Shown: positions 51,414 through 63,000 of the stretch, one piece after another
Layout: each line of letters begins with the position of its first letter
How positions within the stretch are numbered: position 1 is the first letter of the stretch
Source of the DNA: Amblyomma americanum
Lineage: Eukaryota > Arthropoda > Arachnida > Ixodida > Ixodidae
Direction of reading: 5' to 3'
NCBI RefSeq assembly: GCF_052857255.1
Contig: NW_027526502.1
Location: 664,501-728,500 of the forward strand
DNA length: 64,000 nucleotides
Position numbers and translations under genes: made by a program
Notes under the pieces: model-generated
Database searches by the model: none
The model's input: the letters and a program-made list of their open reading frames with translations, nothing else
Told to the model about the DNA's origin: nothing

Positions 51414-51499
51414 CGCCGCGAAGCCTTAGGCCCAGCGTCCGAAGGAGCAGAGAGCTAAAAAACACGTCCGCTCGCTTCGAACGCCCACCGAAGAAATCT
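51414..51499 (-). promoter_or_regulatory. LINE-3 5' leader with DPE-like motif
   Basis: The 86-nt leader has no TATA box. CGGACGTG lies 30 nt from the element's 5' end (51470-51463 minus), close to the position of a downstream promoter element in TATA-less arthropod LINEs. Whether it acts as an internal promoter is inferred. Confidence 0.4.
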
Positions 51500-52317
51500 A
51501 AGGGCGTTGCGAAAGTGCATATCCTAGAAGTTTCCTCATCTGAGGGAATTTGGTGAAATGCTGCGTGTGCGTCTAGGCGAGTGAATACCTTCGCGCCGGC
51601 CAGCTCGGCCTCTATGTCCTCCCGCCTCGGCCCTGCGTAGTGCTCGCGCTTGAGGCACTCATTGATCTTCCTGGGGTCCATGCATGCTCGCAGGTTCCCG
51701 TCCTTCTTTCATACGATAACAAGGGGACTCACCCAGTCTGTTGGCTTTCGCAATTATTCCGGCTTGCTCCATGCGTGCCAACTCGTCTCGAAGTGGCTCC
51801 TCTAAGGCCAGGGGTTCTCGGCGTGGTATCTGAACCACTGGCACGGCGTCCTTGCGAAGTACCATGTGGTAGGCTCGTTTTACGCAGCCGGTGCCAGTGA
51901 ACAGGTGACCAGAGTTGACGACCACTTTTTCAAAGCTGTTCCGCGACACGCTGTTCACTCGTGAAATCAGTCCCCGGTGTTCACTCGCCTCAAGACCTAG
52001 GATGGCTTGGCGCCCTTTCTGTGCCACGAAAAAGCTCAGCATGGCAACGCGATCGTTTAGAACGACTGTGGCACGCATGATGCCAATGTGTTTGATTACG
52101 TCTCCGCCATGGCAGCGTAAAATCGCACTACTAGGGTACAGAGGTGGCTGTGGGTTCATTTTGCTGTATATTCCATAAGGCAGCAAATCTGCTTGCGATC
52201 CAGTGTCATCTTTTAAATTAACTGCCAAGTTCTTGATTCGGACTTTCACCATCCAGTCATGCTTGCTTGACACGTTTCTTGCGGATTCGTCGAGTATCTC
52301 GAAATCGTCTTCGTCGC
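51500..52317 (-). pseudogene. LTR-3 protease and RT N-terminal part
   Basis: Protease: VNLKDDTGSQADLLPYGIY near 52215, then QAILGLEA. The following linker VVQIPRREPLALEEPLRDEL leads to RT (MDPRKINECLKREHY, then KVFTRLDAHAAFHQIPSDEE) ending at the LINE-3 insertion in ICTFATP. A frameshift near 51690 separates the two frames. Confidence 0.8.
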
Positions 52318-52328
52318 TTTGTAACTCG

Positions 52329-52644
52329 GCCCCGCCGAGGTTGCGCAGTGGTTAGGGCGCTCGACTACTGATCCGGAGTTCCCGGGTTCGAACCCGACCG
52401 CGGCGGCTGCGTTTTTATGGAGGAAAAACGCCAAGGCGCCCGTGTGCTGTGCGATGTCAGTGCACGTTAAAGATCCCCAGGTGGTCGAAATTATTCCGGA
52501 GCCCTCCACTACGGCACCTCTTTCTTCCTTTCTTCTTTCACTCCCTCCTTTATCCCTTCCCTTACGGCGCGGTTCAGGTGTCCAACGATATATGAGACAG
52601 ATACTGCGCCATTTCCTTTCCCCCAAAACCAATTATTATTATTA
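52329..52644 (+). repeat. SINE-c, full-length tRNA-derived SINE
   Basis: It has boxes A and B as in SINE-b with an AATTATTATTATTATT tail. A perfect 11-bp duplication TTTGTAACTCG flanks it (52318-52328, 52645-52655). Confidence 0.95.
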
Positions 52645-52655
52645 TTTGTAACTCG

Positions 52656-53397
52656 CCAACTAGTGCCGTCACTCTACAACACCTGACGAAGTGGTTTTTT
52701 CGTCGACATCTCCGGCATGTTCGGCCAAATGCCGGGCAGCTTTTTGGGGCGTGTGCTCGGCCGCAATTTCGGCACACATAACGCGTCTGTTGTTCTCGGA
52801 CTTCGCTGCTTGCGCTAGCCTTGCCGATTGGATGCACTTGGTGTTCTTGGCTCCACACTTGCTGTTGAGTTGCTGATGCTTCAGCTGCTTTACAGGTTTG
52901 CTCTGCTTTCTGCGAAGTCAAGTTGTTGTCTGCGAGGAGCTTTTCATGCACCCTGTCGTCGTGCATCCCGAATACAATTTGGTCCCTCACCATGGATTCC
53001 GTGAGAGCGCCAAAGCACGGGCTTGCTTTTTTAGGTCTCGCAGGAAATGCTCCAATGGTTCGCCAGCAGCTTGGGTTCTTCTCTTGAATATGTAGCGCTC
53101 GTGCACCTCACTGGCCGGTGCAAAACAATGCTCATCAAATTTTTTCACTGCCGTGCCATAGTCGTCGTTCTCGCCTTCTGCGAACGTGAAGGTTTCAATG
53201 ACTTCAATAGCCTCTGCGCCGGCGACGCTTAAAAGCAGCGCTGTTTTCTTAGGTCGAGGCTTTTCGGCAACCACTGAAGCACCCAAGAAGATTTCAAACC
53301 TTTGTTTGAAGAGCTGCCAGTTCTGTCGCCTGTCGCACAAAGCGGATCCGGCGGCTTGAAGAAATCCATTTCGCTCTGCAGTATCCTTGGTCTTCAT
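52656..53397 (-). pseudogene. LTR-3 gag
   Basis: The capsid-like part (53397-52987) contains WQLFKQRFEIFLGAS, KKTALLLSVAGAEAIEV and YIFKRRTQAAGEPLEHFLRDL. The nucleocapsid part (52993 on) has YVCRNCGRAHAPKSCPAFG and CRRCRRKNHFVRCC, two CCHC knuckles. The two parts are in different frames, joined near 52990. Confidence 0.8.
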
Positions 53398-53440
53398 GCG
53401 TCGTGCAGGCAGTGCATTGCGCCGTGCTAATCACTTCTGA

Positions 53441-53633
53441 CACACGCGGATAAGTCAACGACACACCATGTGTCACTAGCTGGCCAAATTGGGGCCAGAG
53501 TTTATTCAGCACTGGTTTTATACAAGATATGCAGAGGAGGGTGATGCCCTTTCCACATGGGGGCATATTTTGCCGTGAACACAGCGCGCGCTCCACACAG
53601 CGCTGATAAATCGATACAGATTACGATACACTG
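53441..53633 (-). repeat. LTR-3 5' LTR
   Basis: Direct repeat of 37985-38188, ending ACGATACA on the plus strand. The left border is approximate. Next to it, on the minus strand, GTGTCAGAAGTGATTAG resembles the LTR-2 primer site. Confidence 0.65.
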
Positions 53634-54488
53634 TGCAACCTGTTATGAATTCCCATTTTAAAGCGCTAGCTATTAGGGTGAAAGTTCACGGGGAAGACGT
53701 AGTTTCTGCAGTCTGGAGGTGCACGAGACGAACACGAAAGGCGGGGAGCCGCACGCCTCCTCCGTCGCCGCGATTTACTACACAGCTGGCAATGCTATGC
53801 CGAAAAAGGCGTTCTTCTAACTTAAAAAGTAGATTTTTTAAAATTGTTGTAAAGTCTTTGGTGAAACACCCTGTAAAGTGCGCTAATAAGGGGGCAATGG
53901 CAGGGCCGTGCGGGTGACCGCCGGTCCAACGGGAACTTTGTCACCGCAGTCAACATTTTCATTATCAGCCCCGAGTCTGTCAGATGATTAGAGTGTAGAG
54001 TAAAACATGTAGAAATCATACCTAGGAAGGCTGTTGAATTCTGAAGTTCTAAGCCTTGTTTCCCGGAACGAAGTCTGAAATCAGCTCAGTGAGATTTCAA
54101 ACAACTGGCTGCGGCTTAAAAAAATGCTTCTCCGAAATTCCACTGTCAAATCAAAGCCTGTTGGCGGCGTGAGTGTGGATTTTTTTCATTCACACTGAGT
54201 ACTTCAGTACAGTCGTATCTTCTTTCTAATTTCTATTTTCGCTGGAATTTCAGTATAGCAAAGCGGTGCCGCAATGTGGTGTGCAAAGCCAACCACTGTA
54301 GTCTTACCGTAGAAATAAAGCAATTCTGAGCTTAACCATCTTCGTCTGAATCATCGCTCGCTCTGCCTGGCATTGTACGATGACCTGAAAAAGAAAAAAG
54401 TTGCACTGCTCTCCAAATAACAGGAACATCTCTTGGTTAATTTCTCTCCTCATGGCGAGACCTCTGGCCACGTAATCGTGCACCTGAT

Positions 54489-54489
<1 letters not shown>
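53634..54489. other. Unassigned flank of LTR-3
   Basis: No gene is recognised. Short frames on both strands lack motifs. Confidence 0.4.
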
Positions 54490-54525
<36 letters not shown>

Positions 54526-54856
54526 TGGTTTTTGGGGAAAGGAAATGGCGCAGTATCTGTCTCATAAATTGGTTGAAAATTGTTTTTTTGCGGAAAGGAA
54601 TTGACGCAGTAACTGTCTCACATATCTCGGTGGACACCAGAACCACACCGTAAGAGAAGGGATAAAGGGGGGAGTGAAAGAAGAGAGGAAGGAAGAGGTG
54701 CCGTAGTGGAGAGCTCCGGAATAATTTTGACTACTTGGGGATCTTTAACGTGCACTGACATCACACAGCACACGGGCGCCATAACGTTTCGCCTCCATCG
54801 AAACGCGGCCGCTGCGGTTAGGTTCGAACACGGGAACTCCGGCTCAGTAGCCGAGC
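54490..54856 (-). repeat. SINE-d, diverged, with double tail
   Basis: A minus-strand SINE has box B but lacks the first about 30 nt including box A. Its 3' end is duplicated: GGAAAGGAAATGGCGCAGTA is followed 50 bp on by GGAAAGGAATTGACGCAGTA. The AAT microsatellite at 54492-54525 is its expanded tail. Confidence 0.8.
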
Positions 54857-54883
54857 TTATGAACCAAATTTCTTGCAGACATG

Positions 54884-55199
54884 ACCCGCCGCGGTGGCTC
54901 AGTGGTTAGGGCTCTCGGCTACTGATCCGCAGTTCCCGGGTTCGAACCTGACCGCGGCTGCTGCGTTTTTATGGAGGAAAAACGCTAAGGCGCCCGTGTG
55001 CTGTGCGGTGTCAGTGAACGTTAAAGATCCCCAGTTGGTCGAAATTATTCCGGAGCCCTCCACTACGGCACCTCTTTCTTTCTTCCTTCTTTCACCCTTT
55101 CCTTTATCCCTTCCCTTACAGCGCGGTTCAGGTGTCCAACGATATATGAGACAGATACTGTGCCATTTCCTTTCCCCAAAAACCAATTATTATTATTAC
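54884..55199 (+). repeat. SINE-e, tRNA-derived SINE
   Basis: It has the GCCGCGGTGGCTCAGTGGTT head, box B GGTTCGAACCT, the shared body and an ATTATTATTA tail. I found no clear target duplication. Confidence 0.9.
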
Positions 55200-55213
55200 T
55201 AGCACCATTAGCC

Positions 55214-55529
55214 ACCCGCCGCGGTGGCTCAGTGGTTTGGGCGCTCGGCTACTGACCCGGAGTTCCGGGGTTCGAACCCGACCGCGGCGGCTGCGTCTTT
55301 ATGGAGGAAAAACGCTAAGGCGCCCGTGTGGTGTGCGATGTCAGTGCACGTTAAAGATCCCCAGGTGGTCAAAATTATTCCGGAGCCCTCCACTACGGCA
55401 CCTCTCTCTTCCTTTCTTCTTTCACTCCCGCCTTTTCTCTTCCCTTGCGGCGCGGTTCAGGTGTCCAACGATATATGAGACAGATACTGCGCCATTTCCT
55501 TTCCCCAAAAACCAATTATTTTTATTATT
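55214..55529 (+). repeat. SINE-f, tRNA-derived SINE
   Basis: It has box A, box B and body as in SINE-e. A perfect 13-bp duplication AGCACCATTAGCC flanks it (55201-55213, 55530-55542). Confidence 0.95.
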
Positions 55530-55831
55530 AGCACCATTAGCCCTGGTTTTGCATGGTTTATCTTCACTTTCTATGATTTTGCCTGACCTGAACTGGCTGA
55601 CTTTGGTAGATATATCATATGATGTTGCTGCGTGATATTGCATCATTTTAGACTAGTACTGTGGTAGAATTGGCCATTCTCTACATTCACAGATCCCTGG
55701 GAGTCCTGATTCCGCTCCTGGCGCAGAGGTGCAACAGTTAAGCGATGCGCCACTGAGGTGCGATGGCAGATGCTGCCATCGGTGGGGCTTGTGAGACTCA
55801 TGTTGTTCCTGCGGAATCTCTCGCGACTAAT

Positions 55832-56139
55832 AGCATTAAGCAGGTGGCATCCGGCGATCCAAGACCCGAGGTGGGAACAGTGTAATGAAATTGCCTACAT
55901 GATCCACGTGGTGTGGACATGCCCTAGCCACAACGAAGCAGACAGGAATGTAGAGTCCTGGGAGGCTTTAATGGTCATCAGAAAGAAGAAGAACAGAAAA
56001 CAAGTCATCCATCTGGACACCGCTGAGTCCCAAGGGGTCCCAGCCTGCCGAAAGGGGAGGGAGATGACGGCGGTCAAGACTGAAGTCTTCATCGCCCTCT
56101 GATTCCTTGACGGGTGAAATTAAAATTATTTCATCATCA
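55832..56139 (+). mobile_element. LINE-5 3' fragment with TCA tail
   Basis: The 308-bp insertion is flanked by TCGCGACTAAT (55821-55831, 56140-56150). Its frame ends with a LINE-type C-terminal region (IHVVWTCPSHNEAD, then ESWEALMV) and a stop. The tail is AAATTAAAATTATTTCATCA. It represents another LINE family, heavily 5' truncated. Confidence 0.7.
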
Positions 56140-56380
56140 TCGCGACTAATCATTAATTTAACTGTCTCGGTGGGCAGACAGCTTGCTCACAATCCGGTGG
56201 GCAGCTTGTGATGGCGTCACAGCGTCACGTGATCAAGGTGGCGCACTTGCTAGAAGCAGGCTTCGGACAGACAACCGCTTTTTGGCGGAGTGGAAGCGCT
56301 AGGACACTAAAAGGGGAACCGCAGGAATCGTTCACTTCCAGACTCCGGGAGTTTACCGTTGCCATTATTCAGCCCAAATG

Positions 56381-56795
56381 CTGTGCATTCCTCGAACAGA
56401 CGGGCTTGACGTCCCCTCTGTTCTCCGCCAGGTAGTTACGCGCAGTGACCGAACGATCCGCGAGTGCTACCTCGGGCGATTAACAGCTGGACACCCCGCT
56501 CCGGCTCATAGTGTTGTGCGCGTGTGTTTTTATCCCTTTTTCATGAACATATATTGTGTGCAACCTGTTCATATTTATTATTGCGTAAACCGTTTTTGTG
56601 CACATCACCTCTCCCCCTTATCCTTTCTTCTTGTCCCCTCACCTCTTTCATTTAATTTCATCATTCTGCCTGCTATCCTTCACTTCCCCTGCCGCAGCTC
56701 AGGTGATTCAGTATCGATGGCAGATGCCGGGGCTGGGAAAAATCTTTTGCTTCCTTGTTTATTAATGTTTTTAACAAAACTCTTACTACTACTAT
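56381..56795 (+). mobile_element. LINE-3 3' end, truncated copy
   Basis: It begins in the last 19 codons of ORF2 (CAFLEQTGLTSPLFSAR), passes the stop and carries the LINE-3 3' untranslated region to a CTTACTACTACTAT tail. It is more diverged than the full copies. Confidence 0.85.
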
Positions 56796-56796
56796 A

Positions 56797-58047
56797 TTTT
56801 AGCGACCAATTTGATTTTGAAGTGGCCTCAGTAATGTTTTGTTTTAAGTTACAGCATAAGAGCCTCACTGCAGCAGAAAGCCGGCATCGCACTCGGGGAA
56901 GACACTAAAGAAATAAAGCACTCCATAGCTGGGGGTGTGGAATCCGAACCCGTGGCGGCGCTAAAAAATCAGTTCCGCTGGCCGCTGCTTCAGACCACTA
57001 CGCAATCGCCACAGATTTTTCTTTAAGCATGGTATTTATTACATTGAAAATGTGTTCTATTCACATAATGACTTATTTGCAAACCATATAGGAAATGTCA
57101 TGAAGCACATGGCAAAAAGACAGAGCAACAGCTAGAGCACTAGACGCGAGGTAAGGCTGAGCACACCACCAAGAGGGAGTGGTCCGCGGCTTAAAGTGTA
57201 GGTCGGGTCATACGCTCAACTCAGATGAACGATCAGTTGGGGGAAATTGCAACATCCTGCCTGAACGCATTGGCAAGCTCTCGAGTGCTTGCAATGTCGT
57301 CGTCTTCGTCACCATGTTCACGAGAGTTGTTGAAGGTGCCAGTCCCTCACGTTGTAGTTTGGAAGCGTGGTCTTCATCATCTTCCATCCGTGCGCGTGGA
57401 AGCGTCATCAGACGAGCGTGCAGCAAACAGCATGAGTGGCGGGAAATTAGAAGCAGAGAAATTCAGAAGACCCAGTGCTATCGCAATGTTATCGGGCAAT
57501 GGCAATTAAGCTACCTACAAACTTTCCTTGTTCTAGTCTATTCTGTGCTTAGCGTTTATTGCAATTGTCGTGGTAAACGCTACTGCATTGTTTTCTAAAT
57601 ATTCTTGGCGTACATTAGTTTTTGTACACAGACACAAGAACGCGCTGTCTCATTTGAGCAGTGCATATAGATAACAATGAAAAGTTATAAGTGCAGGGCA
57701 CATATGCATCCACTGCGTGCCAGAAGTTAAAGCAGAGTGATATTTTGGGGCTCAACTCGTAACCGTCTCGGTTTTGTCTCACGCATTAGCTCAAACAACG
57801 CACACAAACGCACAATATAAGTATCTAGCCTCTCGTCCAATAGTGCCTTGAGGGCTTGTCTCGTATGTTTATTGCTCAGTAATATCGCCAGAAGTTGCCG
57901 ACCACAAAAATAAGTAGAGTTTTAAAACGACTGCTAACGAGGGTGAGGGAGAGCCAGCAAATTTTTGGAAGTGAGGATGAGGGTGAGGGAGGGCTGGATA
58001 ACTTTTCAAAATTGAGGGTGAGGGAGGAAAAAGTAAAAATGAGGGCA

Positions 58048-58048
<1 letters not shown>
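56797..58048. other. Unassigned region
   Basis: No gene is recognised. The frame 57179-57598 (plus) has no motif. Around 57938-58030 GAGGGTGAGGGA-type repeats occur. A minus-strand stretch at about 56935-57010 has box A- and box B-like words. Confidence 0.4.

Positions 58049-58105
<57 letters not shown>
58049..58105 (+). repeat. (GCT)19 microsatellite
   Basis: Nineteen perfect GCT units run from 58049 to 58105. It would be highly length-polymorphic. Confidence 0.95.
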
Positions 58106-58369
58106 AGGAAGAAAGGAAAGTGCACGGGCCTGCCTACTGGCTCAAGCCGAACCACGCTCGCTGCCGCGTGCTGAAAGTTAAAGGATAGAGCAAAGATAGA
58201 GATAAAAGGAGAGCGCTAATATGCCCCGGGCCGATCCCGGAGGCAGTGCAATACTGGGCCGACCCGTGCCTGAGTGCTTCAAGCAGAGCTCTCAGCAATA
58301 CTCCAAAAATAAGCTTACCTTGGGTCCAAAGACCCGCAGCAGATGTTAAATCAGGTATCAGATATCTTT

Positions 58370-59330
58370 GCCTACCTCTGGTTACAAGTAACGGCGTTAC
58401 AGGTAACGCGTTACTTTTTTCGGTAACCTAGTGACATACTCGTTACTAATTCGGAACTGTAACGGGTAACGTACTTACGTTAACATTTTCACGCTAACTT
58501 GAGGCGTTACGCTACTAGTTACTTTTTATTCCAATTGCCCCCCGCCCCCCTCCGCCCCTTTTTTAAGAATAAAATAAAGCGCTGAGCACCTAAAGGGATG
58601 TTGCAAATAAACAAAGTGTACAGGTGCTCTCGACGACCCTTGTTGCGGCTCGCGTGCATGCCAGAAAACAGCTGCCCTTGACGACGCACCAAACTAAAAA
58701 AAAAGACCGAATACCCGTAAAGCACGAAAAAAAAAACATGTAAGGACACGGATTCACGCACTTGCCTTCACCTACCTCCCCTTCCAAAACCGCTCACACC
58801 CACAACTCTCTAAAGAGTGGAAGCATGCGGAGCACTTTGGAACATTACATTTTTCAGAATTTCTGTAAATTTGTTGACAGTTCAGCGACGTTTTCTTTGT
58901 GAAGCTAGTGATGAAGTGTCATTCAGAAAATGGCAGTACCATGCGCCACAGAGTTAGAAGCCGTCACATGTAACTTTACAGGCAACTTTAGGCCACTATA
59001 ACATGGCTAAGCTCCTGCACATTTGTGCAAAGTATTCTCGTTAAATCACGATTTCGGGCAAAATCGTTCTTAGGGCTAGAAGTTTTATGTGCAATATGAG
59101 ATTTATGAAACCATTATCGCGAGTTATTGCCGCGAAGACACACTGATTAAAATTTATGACCATGGTGTAACGGCAAAGTAACGCGCGGTACTTCTTTTCG
59201 GTAACGGTAACGCGTTACTTTTTACTGCAGCTAACGTATGGCGGTAACGCGCTCCTTTTTTTGTGTAACGAGTAACGCATTTAGCTACTTTTTTCGGTAA
59301 CGGTAACGCGTTATGCGTGTAGAAGGCATA
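58370..59330. mobile_element. Putative non-autonomous DNA element, GTAACG repeats
   Basis: Both ends (58380-58530 and 59165-59320) are dense in GTAACG and CGTTAC, including GGTAACGCGTTAC and CTTTTTTCGGTAAC in each. The centre lacks these words. Such subterminal repeats are seen in hAT-like MITEs. No clear terminal inverted repeat or target duplication was found, so class and borders are uncertain. Confidence 0.5.
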
Positions 59331-59676
59331 TATTTTGTAAATTTTACAAAAAAAAATTAGTTAAATTCTCAGAGTCATTTACATTTACAGGCCACCCAAT
59401 AACTGAATTGAAATACTCAGAAATCTGAAAGAATATTTACTGCACCATGTAAAACCAAATTTTAGGCTGATTTTCGCTGGCGATTTTAATTCAACCAACG
59501 CAGACTTGAATATCTTTGTATTCCACTAACATTACTGAACACACTATGTTTCATATTTCTATTGTATTTGAACCTGCACAGGCAGTTAAATATTTTACTA
59601 GAGTTCACAATGGGTCAGGTTCAATTCTTGATTTACTTTGCAGTGGAAGGTGCAATAGATCTGTGCAAGTCATTCA
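59331..59676. other. AT-rich flank of LINE-3 copy 2
   Basis: No feature is seen. Confidence 0.4.
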
Positions 59677-60037
59677 GGTGGTAGTGGTTTTATTAAAAAT
59701 AATAGTAAAAAGAAAGGAAAAGATTTTTGCTAGCCCCGGCATCTGCCATCGATACTGAAGCACCTGAGCTGGGGCAGCGGAAATAAAGGACAGCAGGCAG
59801 AATGGAGAAATGAAATGAAAGAGGTGAGGGGACAGGAATAGAGGACAGGGGGAGAAGTAATATGTACAAACTATTTACACAATAAGAAATGTGTCCAGGT
59901 TGTGCGCGTGATTAGTTCATTTTAGAGTAATTAAATCACACACGCGCACTGCACTGTGTAGGTTACAGCTGGAGTGGGGCGTCCAGTTATTAGTCGTTCA
60001 AGGTAGAACTCGCGGAGTGTTCGGTCACTGCGTGTAA

Positions 60038-63000
60038 CTACCTGACGGAGAACAGACGGGACGTCAAGCCCGTGTGTTCGAGGAATGCACAGAGGCTCAC
60101 CAAAGTTCGCTCACGAGTGCGCGCACTGCCCTGCGGCCACAATAGCGTCTTGATGGAGTCTGGTAGTATGCCCTGCGCCCTATAGGCCGCGAGCATATCG
60201 CGACGAGCATCGGCGAACGCGGAGCAGCGAAGGAGCAGATGTTCTAGTGTTTCCACTGCACCGCATCCGTCACACACATCACTCGTCGCGATTCCGTGAC
60301 GCACCCGTCGTTCCCCGGGCCACACGCAGCCAATGCGCGCGCGGAGGATCATTGCACGTTGTGACCGTGTAAGTGCGCGACAGCCGGTGACACTGTCGAT
60401 GCGCTCACCTCCCGCGATGCGTGGGTCGGGGTGCTGCTTTAGGAGATGGTCGTGAATGGCCGTACGCACGTCCTCCAGCGCAAGGGGCAGATCGCTGGCA
60501 GGTAGTTGGTGTGCAGCGGTCGCGAGGTCGTCAGCTTCTTCGTTGCCGGCGATGCCGCACTGACCGGGCACCCACTGTGCACGCACGGCACAACCTCTCT
60601 GCGCGAGGCGCTCGATGCGCGAGCGAATTTCCCGCACTAGTGGGGTACCGCGGCCATTAGATTGCAGGCGGCTGAGGGCGGCGCGGGAGTCGCACAGCAG
60701 AGCACTCCTGGGCGGCGGAGGGCCGAGGGTGAGCAGCAGGTCCAGCCCGAGCCGAATCCCCATCAACTCCGCCGTGGTGGAGGAGCCCAGGAAGGCTGCG
60801 TGTTGCTGGCTGTGCAGTCGCAGGGCGGGGATGGGGGCCGCCGCAGCAAGGGAGCAGTTGTCGCGGGCCACTGAGCCATCGGTGTACACGAGGAGATGGT
60901 CCTGGAGCTCCTCGTGTATGACGGCTCTGGCCAGCTGCTGCATAGCGCAGAGGGGTGTGCTCCGCTTTCCCGCGATGCCGACGATCTCTCGCTGTACCTC
61001 CGAGGCAGCAGGCCAGGGCGCGCAAGAGACGTAGGGGGGTGGGCCTTGGGTCAATTGCTCATACTCAAGCAGCGCCGCGCCCATTCGTGAGCGCGGGTGC
61101 GAGCGCATACGCTGCAGAAGCGAGCCGCCGTCCGGTGCTCGGTCAAGCCGGTCGATGTGATTCAGTGCCCTGCGCGCTGCTTGGAGCTCAAGGGGCCACG
61201 CTCCTGCCTCGGCCAGCGTTGCGGCGCACTGCGAGTTTTTGGGCAGGCCTAGGCACACGCGCAGGGACTTGCGGTGCTGAAGCTCGAGCTTCTTCCAGCA
61301 CGGCTTGCGCACCGTGACGAGCGGCAGCGCATAGAGCACCGCCCCCAAAGCTGCGGCATTGTATAGACGCAGCGCGGCTTGCTGGGAGATGCCCTGGCCT
61401 CGAGCGGTGAGCTTGTGCACGGCGGCGGTGATCCTCTTCATCTGCAGACAGGCCTTGGTCGCCGCGGGGCGGAAGGAAAGGCGCCAGTCGATGTCCAGGC
61501 CAAGGTACCGCACCGATTTACGCCAAGGAATCAGAGTCCCGTCCAGTGACAGTGGCGCAAGGTGCGCGCGCGAGCGCGAAACGCAGGCCATGGCCACCGA
61601 TTTGTCCGCACTCAGCGACAGACTAAGGCCGCGCAAGCTGGCATCGATTGCGGTCAGGGCTCCCTTAAGGCACCCCCGCACGCGGAACGCCTCGCCCGGT
61701 GGTCCCCGGCACCACAGAGCTATGTCGTCTGCATATATGGACATATACACATGGTGTCGCCCGCTCGTGGGGAGGGAGGCCGGCACCACCGACATGGCCA
61801 CATTAAAGAGAAATGGTGATAGGACAGAGCCCTGCGGCACGCCCATGTCGACCGGGCGAGGCTTGGAGAGCTTACCCCCTACTCGTACGCGCATGGTGCG
61901 CCCGCTCATAAAGCCATGAACGTATCGCAAAAGGCGCCCGCCCACACCGGCCCCCTCAAGCACCGCGAGAATTGGTGCGCGGTGAACGTTGTCAAAAGCG
62001 CCCGAGACGTCCAGTAGCAGCAGCAGCGCAACTTGGCCTGCTGCCCTGGCATGCTCCAGCGCTGTAACAACGTCCGATATAGAATCAGCCGTGCACCGCA
62101 TCCCACGGAAACCCGTCTGCCGCTCGTCAAACAAATCAGCCTCCGCAGCCCGCTCGTTCAGACGCTGCAACGCCATATGCTCCATGAGCTTACCTGCCGC
62201 CGATGTTAATGCCACTGGCCGGTATCCGCTCAGCTCCGTAGGTGGGCGCCCTGCCTTTCGGATGGGACAAACGACCGCGGTTCGCCAATCCTCCGGTAGC
62301 TCCCCGCGTTCCCAAACCAGGTTGATCTGCTGCAGGAGGATCTGTCGTTGCTGCGCATCCAGGTTTCGCAGCATTTGGTATGTCACCCCGTCCGGTCCGG
62401 GCGCCGAGCGGCGGCGGCAGCGCTGCAGCGCATTGTTCAATTCCGCCGCGGTGAACGGCGCATCACATGGACCTTCCGAGGCGACGGGCGAGGGACTGGC
62501 GTCACTTCTGGGGCTCTCAGGAGCAGCTATGTTAGCGGCGTTTGCGGGGCTGGGCGGCGCGAACCGATCGGCAAACCGCTCTGCCAATTCTACAAAGCTG
62601 AGCCCGCTGGAGATTGCGAGGGCGGCCAGCGGTTGACGGTTTGCCTGTGGTTCGGTGATGCGCCGCAGGGTGTCAAACAGCCTCCGCGAGCTGACATCTT
62701 CCTCCATCCTTTGGCATAGTGAAGCCCACTGCCGGCGGTATAGCTTGTTGGCGTGGCGGCGCGCTGCTGCGTCCAAGCGGTTGTAGACAGTCCAGTCGGC
62801 GGCTCTGTCAGTCCGTCGCGCCCGTCGCTCTGCGCGATCTCTCTTCTCGCGCAGATTGAGCAGCTTCGTATCAGGTGTGGGCAGCCCTGCCCTTACCTCT
62901 GCTCGTTGGGTGGCTGCCAGAGCGCTTCGGACGAGACTTGAAAAGAAATCTGCGCCAGTGGCCGCCGCCTCGTCGACCGCCCGCCTGAACGCACTCCAGT

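Larger units (their letters stand above)
45363..51499 (-). mobile_element. LINE-3 copy 1, full length
   Basis: This 6.1-kb LINE has a short 5' leader, ORF1, ORF2, a 3' untranslated region and a tail of ACC repeats. The 8-bp duplication AAGGGCGT flanks it (45355-45362, 51500-51507). It interrupts the LTR-3 RT. Open frames are long, so it is young relative to LTR-3. Confidence 0.95.
37985..53633 (-). mobile_element. LTR-3: old Ty3-type element, carrier of nested insertions
   Basis: Short LTRs (about 200 bp) bound the element. Its minus-strand coding sequence is in five pieces: 53397-52656, 52317-51500, 45354-45127, 44794-44448 and 39506-38563. The gaps are SINE-c, LINE-3 copy 1, SINE-b, and SINE-a with LINE-4 inside. 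Removing each insertion and one copy of its duplicated target restores consecutive gag, protease, RT, RNase H and integrase. The element has stops of its own and is dead. Confidence 0.85.

Noticed and set aside
56935..57016. tRNA-like sequence on the minus strand
   Set aside because: Box A- and box B-like words occur (GTGGTCTGAAG, GGGTTCGGATTCC), but I could not draw a clean cloverleaf; more likely old SINE debris.
58049..58105. Poly-Cys frame across the GCT repeat
   Set aside because: The frame 57895-58107 is only the microsatellite read as Cys; no gene evidence.
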